DNA of 34,867 nucleotides from an uncultured Prevotellaceae bacterium. GTDB taxonomy: Bacteria; Bacteroidota; Bacteroidia; Bacteroidales; Muribaculaceae. Positions 31,290-34,867 of this stretch are shown here, piece by piece. The stretch's first letter is position 1; each line of letters opens with the position of its first letter. The notes beneath the pieces were generated by a model that worked only from the letters and a program-made list of their open reading frames with translations, was not told where the DNA came from and made no database searches. The stretch covers positions 1 to 34,867 of the forward strand of contig CAMHNO010000026.1 in the NCBI GenBank assembly GCA_946186575.1. The letters run 5' to 3'. Both the position numbers and the translations under genes were made by a program.

Positions 31290-31556
31290 GTAATTTTTGG
31301 TGAGATAATCACGATTATGAGCCCAAAAACTCCTCAAAAATGCGATTTAGCAAGATAAAGTTTTAGTTTACTAAGAACCTTGCGAGCGTGAGCATTTTAT
31401 CAAAAAAATGGCATAAATATGAGAAAATTAAGAATCGGGAGCGACATCGGTGGGTATTATTCTCAGCGAGTCTGAATTGAATCATAGTTTTGTATTAATC
31501 TTGTGTTTTTAATAAAATGGACTAAAATGGGAAGTGATTAAATGGAATTTATAGTT

Positions 31557-31564
31557 TATATTTG
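31557..31564 (+). promoter_or_regulatory. -7 element upstream of the BACON lipoprotein
   Basis: TATATTTG fits TAnnTTTG, 49 bp upstream of the ATG. The -33 region is weak (AGTG at 20 nt). Confidence 0.5.
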
Positions 31565-31613
31565 CAATTTGAAATGAAATTTTATTAACCCAATAAAAAT
31601 AAATTTAACGATT

Positions 31614-32414
31614 ATGAAAAAGTTATTGAATTGCATTAGCGTCGTAGCGCTACTTGTGCTCACGGCATGTGGCGGCGCAACAGTGATAACTCCGATGAGC
31701 GAGGCTGTCGATTTCACCATTGAGGGCGGTGAGAATAGGGTAGATGTCAAGGCCGACGGCAGTTGGAAGGTTAAAGAGTGTCCTGAATGGGTCAAGACCG
31801 AGATTCAAGATAGTGTGCTGGTGATAACCACCGAGCGCAACGAGACAGGAGCAGTGCGCACAGGCAGCATAGTCCTCGCCGGCAAGGGCGATGCGCAGGC
31901 ACTCATCAAGGTGACGCAGGCAGCCAAGTGCACCCACATCACCCCAGGAATTGATAATGTGGAATTTGACAAAGAGGGCGGTACGCAGACGGTGAACATC
32001 GACACCGATGGCGCCTTGCAAGTGGAGGCTCCCGAGGGCTTCACCGCAAGCTATGCCAGTGGCGTGCTCACGATTAACGCTGCAGCCAACGACGGCCAGG
32101 CGCGCAGTGGCGAGATACGCCTCGCCGATGGCGACCAGAGTGCCACCATCGCCGTAAGCCAGAAGGGCAACGTCTGCCCTAAGTGCAACGGTAGCGGCAC
32201 AGTGAAGTGCTCGAAGTGCGGCGGCAAAGGATATACTCACAAAGTAGTGTATGGTGAGTATGGAGAAAGATATGATGAGTATTATGGCTGTAAAAAATGT
32301 GGTGGATACGGCGCAAAATATAGTGATGGGTTGTTAGACCCATATACAGAGAATGGTTATGGCAAAGGCTCTGGTAAACAAACTTGTCCCGATTGCGGTG
32401 GCAGCGGAAAATAA
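31614..32414 (+). CDS. Lipoprotein with two BACON domains and a DnaJ-type zinc-finger tail
   Basis: The 266-residue protein starts MKKLLNCISVVALLVLTACGG with lipobox LTAC (Cys19), so it is exported and lipid-anchored. Two BACON-like beta-sandwich repeats follow, at about 25-105 (VDFTIEGGENRVDVKADGSW, ending ALIKVTQAAK) and 112-185 (VEFDKEGGTQTVNIDTDGAL, ending ATIAVSQKG). These domains are common on Bacteroidota surface proteins that bind mucin or glycans. The C-terminus has four CxxCxGxG motifs, C188/C191, C199/C202, C226/C229 and C258/C261. That is the full complement of a DnaJ cysteine-rich zinc-binding domain, here without a J-domain and in an exported protein. The tail's codon use is more AT-rich than the BACON part. 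The role is unknown. Confidence 0.85.
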   Translation: MKKLLNCISVVALLVLTACGGATVITPMSEAVDFTIEGGENRVDVKADGSWKVKECPEWVKTEIQDSVLVITTERNETGAVRTGSIVLAGKGDAQALIKVTQAAKCTHITPGIDNVEFDKEGGTQTVNIDTDGALQVEAPEGFTASYASGVLTINAAANDGQARSGEIRLADGDQSATIAVSQKGNVCPKCNGSGTVKCSKCGGKGYTHKVVYGEYGERYDEYYGCKKCGGYGAKYSDGLLDPYTENGYGKGSGKQTCPDCGGSGK

Positions 32415-32450
32415 CGACATATAAATTTTCTAAAAACACATAATAAAGAA

Positions 32451-32478
32451 CGAGGGCGGGGATTGTTCCCTGCCCTCG
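32451..32478 (+). terminator. Hairpin after the BACON lipoprotein
   Basis: CGAGGGC (32451-32457) pairs with GCCCTCG (32472-32478), with further GGGGA/TTCCC-type pairing inside. No T-run follows on the plus strand, so it is a probable but not classical terminator. Confidence 0.5.
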
Positions 32479-32499
32479 CATTGTGTGATATAGAGTGAT

Positions 32500-32535
32500 T
32501 TATTCCTTCACGAGGATTGTGCCGGTGTTGCCCTT
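32500..32535 (-). pseudogene. Detached duplicate of the arcC 3' tail
   Basis: Bases 32507-32529 are identical to 33527-33549 in arcC. On the minus strand the copy reads TGTILVKE and stops (TAA at 32502-32500), the same C-terminus as ArcC. The last two codons are AAG GAA where arcC has AAA GAG, so the two tails differ synonymously outside the 23-bp identical core. Upstream of the core the copy no longer matches arcC. Confidence 0.8.
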
Positions 32536-32581
32536 AGATAATTATCAACTATGAATTTGCTCAAATATAAAATGATATCCA

Positions 32582-33028
32582 CTAATCAGAAGGATATTTA
32601 TAACCAACATTGGTATCAACTAATTCAAAAGATAATTTGTAGGAAGGAGAACTCTTGTAATATAGTATCCCATCCACATAATATATTTCACCGTCAAACG
32701 CATCTATAACCTTACAATCCATGATACCTTCATCATCATCCGTATTAAATTTTACCCTGAATTTATTACTGTTATACCAATAAGCTTCTTTAACCTTATA
32801 ATCATAACTTCCCATTCCAACTGTTCCATTTGGTCCATTTAAATGTAGTCTTACCTAGAATCCACCAACTTCTCCATAGGCACAACCAATTAGGTTAGCG
32901 TCAAAATTAAATTTAGTATACGTATGCTTAGATATCTGCTTTGTACGTCTTTTTTTTGCATCAGCATCTGTCACGCTAAATGAAACCAAATACAAAAATG
33001 CCAATAATAATGTTAAAGACTTTTTCAT
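32582..33028 (-). pseudogene. Small secreted protein gene interrupted by an in-frame TAG
   Basis: From ATG at 33028 the frame encodes MKKSLTLLLAFLYLVSFSVTDADA, a signal peptide, then a basic segment KKRRTKQISKHTYTKF, and stops at TAG (32857-32855) after GEVGGF. The same frame continues without further stops as VRLHLNGPNGTVGMGSYDYKVKEAYWYN and on to KYPSD, ending at 32582. Together this is a plausible exported protein of about 148 codons with a beta-rich C-terminus (FRVKFNTDDDEG, DGEIYYVDGILYYKSS). Genes elsewhere in the window end in TAG (sufD), so this is best read as a nonsense mutation. I do not recognise the family. Confidence 0.65.
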
Positions 33029-33060
33029 AATATAATTATTAATATACAACTTTTTAAGTA

Positions 33061-33432
33061 TTATTTTTGACCAAAATTAAAACTCTCAGAATATGTCTCA
33101 CCTGAAGAATCTGATACATTATATCCAACACGCTTATAACCTAATTAAAGAAGCCTAAATCTCATATCTTGATGAAACTTTTGGGTTACGGCTGGATTTC
33201 CATATAAATTGCCTATGAATAAAAGATTTCTACCATTGTTGGAAGTTTTTAGTTTAATGTTTTCTTGGGTAATTATCTTTTGCATATTCTCTGTAAACTG
33301 ATTGCGATAACAAGCTATGTTGTCACCCAGCATCATATTAACTTTGTTAGAATTGTGTTTAATCAAATCTTGTATAGGAGTTTCCTTTATTTCTTTTTGG
33401 TATGAGTGTGTTTTATCAACATTTCTTGAAGT
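33061..33432 (-). pseudogene. Second broken gene: truncated start and in-frame TAA
   Basis: The minus frame is open from 33432 (TSRNVDKTHSYQKEIKETP...) to a TAA at 33147-33145. It continues in the same frame as LGYKRVGYNVSDSSGETYSE and SFNFGQK to a final stop at 33063-33061. There is no ATG at the upstream end and a TGA lies at 33435-33433, so the N-terminus is missing. The part that remains (e.g. NMMLGDNIACYRNQFTENMQ, NGRNLLFIGNLYGNPAVTQ) is not recognised. It is a decayed AT-rich accessory gene. Confidence 0.55.
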
Positions 33433-33462
33433 TCAGGAAATCTTTTATAGAAGTCATCAAAT

Positions 33463-33493
33463 AGAGAGGCAAGCATCGATGTGCTGCCTCTCT
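33463..33493 (-). terminator. Hairpin after arcC
   Basis: AGAGAGGCA (33463-33471) pairs perfectly with TGCCTCTCT (33485-33493) around a 13-nt loop containing ATCGAT. A short T-rich run (ATTTG) follows on the minus strand. It lies 27 bp after the arcC stop. Confidence 0.65.
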
Positions 33494-33519
33494 TGCGTTG
33501 GTATCTCAATCGGTTGCGA

Positions 33520-34461
33520 TTACTCTTTCACGAGGATTGTGCCGGTGTTTCCCTTGAGGGCCTCGCGTGCTTTGTCGAGCGAGGTGATGAGGGCAGTGCC
33601 GCCTGTGGTGTTCTCAACAAAGCTGATGCAAGACTCCACCTTGGGGAGCATGCTGCCAGGGGCGAAGTGACCCTCGGCGATGTACTGGCGTGCCTCGGCG
33701 ATGGTCATGCGGTCGAGATCCTTCTGGTCGGGCTTGTTGAAGTTGATCGAAACCTTCTCAACAGCGGTGAGGATAACGAGCATGTCGGCGTTGAGGTCGA
33801 GCGCGAGCTTGGCGCTTGCACGATCCTTGTCGATAACTGCTGCTACACCCTCGTAGTCGCCAGGACCATTCTCTACCACAGGAATGCCACCACCACCCAC
33901 GGTGATAACCACGCTGTGCAGGCCCACGAGTTGCTCAACAACTGGGAGCTCCACAATCTTCACGGGTATGGGCGAGGGCACTACGCGGCGGTAGCCACGT
34001 CCTGCATCCTCAACAAAGGTGTAGCCAGTTTCGGCCACGATGCGGTCGGCGTCTTCCTTGCTGTAGAACATGCCCACGGGCTTTGTGGGGTTCTGGAAGG
34101 CAGCGTCATTCTTGTCGACAACCACCTGAGTTACCACAGCGGCGCAGGGCTTGTTGATGCCACGGCGTGCGAGCTCGCGCTCCACGGCCTGCTGCAGGTG
34201 ATAGCCAATGTAGCCTTGTGTCATGGCACCGCACTCGGGGAAAGGCATCGCTGGAGTGCCGCCGCCGTTGTTGGCGCAGTACTCAAATGCGAGGTTCACC
34301 ATTCCCACTTGTGGCCCGTTGCCATGACCAATCACTACGTCATATCCTTCCTCAACGAGGTCGACGATGGTAGAGGCAGTGCCTTTGACCAGATCGAGTT
34401 GTTCTTGAGGGGTTTTGCCAAGGGCGTTGCCGCCCAGGGCTATAACTAATCGCTTGCTCAT
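33520..34461 (-). CDS. arcC: Carbamate kinase
   Basis: The enzyme transfers phosphate from carbamoyl phosphate to ADP, yielding ATP, CO2 and ammonia, the last step of the arginine deiminase pathway. The 313-residue protein shows the family motifs MSKRLVIALGGNALGK, VIGHGNGPQVGM, PMPFPECGAMTQGYIGY, RRVVPSPIPVKIVE, VITVGGGGIPVVE, GVAAVIDKDRASAKLALDL and GSMLPKVESCISFVE. It follows arcB by 91 bp on the same strand, and that gap holds a hairpin and tandem repeat. Its 3' tail is duplicated about 1 kb downstream with decayed genes in between. An ArcA (arginine deiminase) gene is not in the window. Confidence 0.95.
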   Translation of the reverse strand: MSKRLVIALGGNALGKTPQEQLDLVKGTASTIVDLVEEGYDVVIGHGNGPQVGMVNLAFEYCANNGGGTPAMPFPECGAMTQGYIGYHLQQAVERELARRGINKPCAAVVTQVVVDKNDAAFQNPTKPVGMFYSKEDADRIVAETGYTFVEDAGRGYRRVVPSPIPVKIVELPVVEQLVGLHSVVITVGGGGIPVVENGPGDYEGVAAVIDKDRASAKLALDLNADMLVILTAVEKVSINFNKPDQKDLDRMTIAEARQYIAEGHFAPGSMLPKVESCISFVENTTGGTALITSLDKAREALKGNTGTILVKE

Positions 34462-34480
34462 AATTCTTGTTTTTATAAAA

Positions 34481-34530
34481 GCAAACTTCGAGCAATCGAG
34501 TAGTCGAGTAGTCGAGTGATCGAAGTTTGC
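34481..34530. repeat. Hairpin with internal 8-bp tandem repeats between arcB and arcC
   Basis: Arms GCAAACTTCGA (34481-34491) and TCGAAGTTTGC (34520-34530) are perfectly complementary over 11 bp. Between and including them, TCGA recurs every 8 bp at 34488, 34496, 34504, 34512 and 34520 (units TCGAGCAA, TCGAGTAG, TCGAGTAG, TCGAGTGA). Being transcribed between two genes, it may act as an intercistronic processing or attenuation structure. Confidence 0.85.
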
Positions 34531-34552
34531 ATGTAAGGTTATTGGCTAATTA

Positions 34553-34867
34553 TTACTTGAGGGTTGCGTACATCACTGCCTTGATGGTGTGCATGCGGTT
34601 CTCGGCCTCGTCAAATACCTTAGATTGAGGACTGCGGAAAACCTTGTCGGTAACCTCCATCTCCTTCAAGCCAAACTTCTCGTGAATCTCACGACCAACC
34701 GAAGTCTCGAGATCGTGGAACGAAGGCAGGCAGTGCAGGAAGATAGCCTCGGGGTTGGCGTTGGCCATAACCTCGTCGTTAACCTGATAGGGGCTCAGCA
34801 ACTTGATGCGCTTCTCCCACAGCTCGGCGGGCTCACCCATCGATACCCAGATGTCGGTGTAGATAAC
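34553..34867 (-). CDS. arcB: Ornithine carbamoyltransferase, C-terminal part (runs off the right edge)
   Basis: The visible 104 codons encode [30 protein letters not shown], the conserved [12 protein letters not shown] (HCLP is the ornithine/carbamoyl-phosphate binding loop) and [33 protein letters not shown]. This is the C-terminal domain of ornithine carbamoyltransferase. The frame is open to base 34867, so the N-terminal two thirds lie outside. Because it is directly upstream of carbamate kinase, it is probably the catabolic enzyme (citrulline to ornithine plus carbamoyl phosphate) and is named arcB; anabolic argF is the alternative. Product ornithine could be used by the rocD enzyme encoded in the same window. 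Confidence 0.88.
   Translation of the reverse strand, partial: VIYTDIWVSMGEPAELWEKRIKLLSPYQVNDEVMANANPEAIFLHCLPSFHDLETSVGREIHEKFGLKEMEVTDKVFRSPQSKVFDEAENRMHTIKAVMYATLK

Larger units (their letters stand above)
31234..31613. other. Intergenic region between divergent parC and the BACON lipoprotein
   Basis: This AT-rich stretch of 380 bp holds the parC promoter at its left and the candidate lipoprotein promoter (TATATTTG at 31557-31564) at its right. I see no gene, repeat or strong hairpin in the middle. Confidence 0.6.

Noticed and set aside
32855-32857. TAG as a recoded sense codon
   Set aside because: Other genes in the window terminate with TAG (for example sufD), so a nonsense mutation is the simpler reading.

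Overview
The window reads as chromosomal DNA of a Bacteroidales bacterium (Bacteroides/Prevotella/Muribaculaceae-like; the genus cannot be fixed from sequence alone). The evidence is the Bacteroidota promoter signature (TTTG or TTG, about 20 nt, then TAnnTTTG) upstream of many genes, Bacteroidota-type GyrB, a ParC with an HPHGDASIGDA motif, DUF3316- and DUF4834-like proteins, a BACON-domain lipoprotein and a sufBCDS operon.

Layout. 1-267: start of a glycine-zipper lipoprotein (minus). 923-2899: gyrB. 3286-8197: the sufB-sufC-sufD-sufS operon for Fe-S cluster assembly (minus). 8396-8477: tRNA-Leu(CAG). 8465-13240: a compact element of about 4.8 kb integrated in the 3' end of that tRNA, bounded by a 14-bp att repeat. 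It encodes a tyrosine integrase, two unknown proteins, an excisionase-like HTH protein, another unknown protein, a gene II/X-like replication initiator and a phage 'KGG' (small-terminase-like) protein. 13390-15827: AT-rich accessory genes, namely a tandem-DUF2059 secreted protein and a membrane protein ending in a MUG113/GIY-YIG-like domain. 15868-18449: flippase and ruvB. 18692-19771: mannose-1-phosphate guanylyltransferase. 19883-21172: ornithine aminotransferase. 21411-21574: a heptamer tandem-repeat tract. 21574-23362: psd-pssA-DUF4834-like operon. 23517-24070: a non-coding transposon-like insertion with a nested MITE-like element. 24134-31233: a five-gene operon in the order parC, DUF3316-like, S41 peptidase, trmO, TGS/uridine kinase-like gene. 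31614-32414: BACON plus DnaJ-type zinc-finger lipoprotein. 32500-33519: decayed genes between two copies of the arcC 3' tail. 33520-34867: arcC and the 3' part of arcB.

How the genes work together. Most of the window is housekeeping: DNA topology (gyrB, parC), recombination (ruvB), Fe-S assembly (suf), phosphatidylethanolamine synthesis (pssA/psd), tRNA modification (trmO), and arginine/ornithine catabolism (arcB/arcC, rocD).

Most interesting parts. (1) The tRNA-Leu element has the gene set of a minimal phage satellite or integrative rolling-circle element and no recognisable virion or conjugation gene. Twin 8-mers that look like integrase arm sites occur at both ends, and one pair lies in the expected -33 region of the int promoter. 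(2) Three loci (tRNA-Leu, sufS, arcC) show the same pattern: the gene's 3' tail is duplicated downstream with the stop codon or tRNA end preserved, and extra DNA lies between the copies. (3) A nested, palindrome-rich insertion with a 9-bp target duplication sits in the T-tract of a terminator. Functions are read from motifs only; no database search was run.
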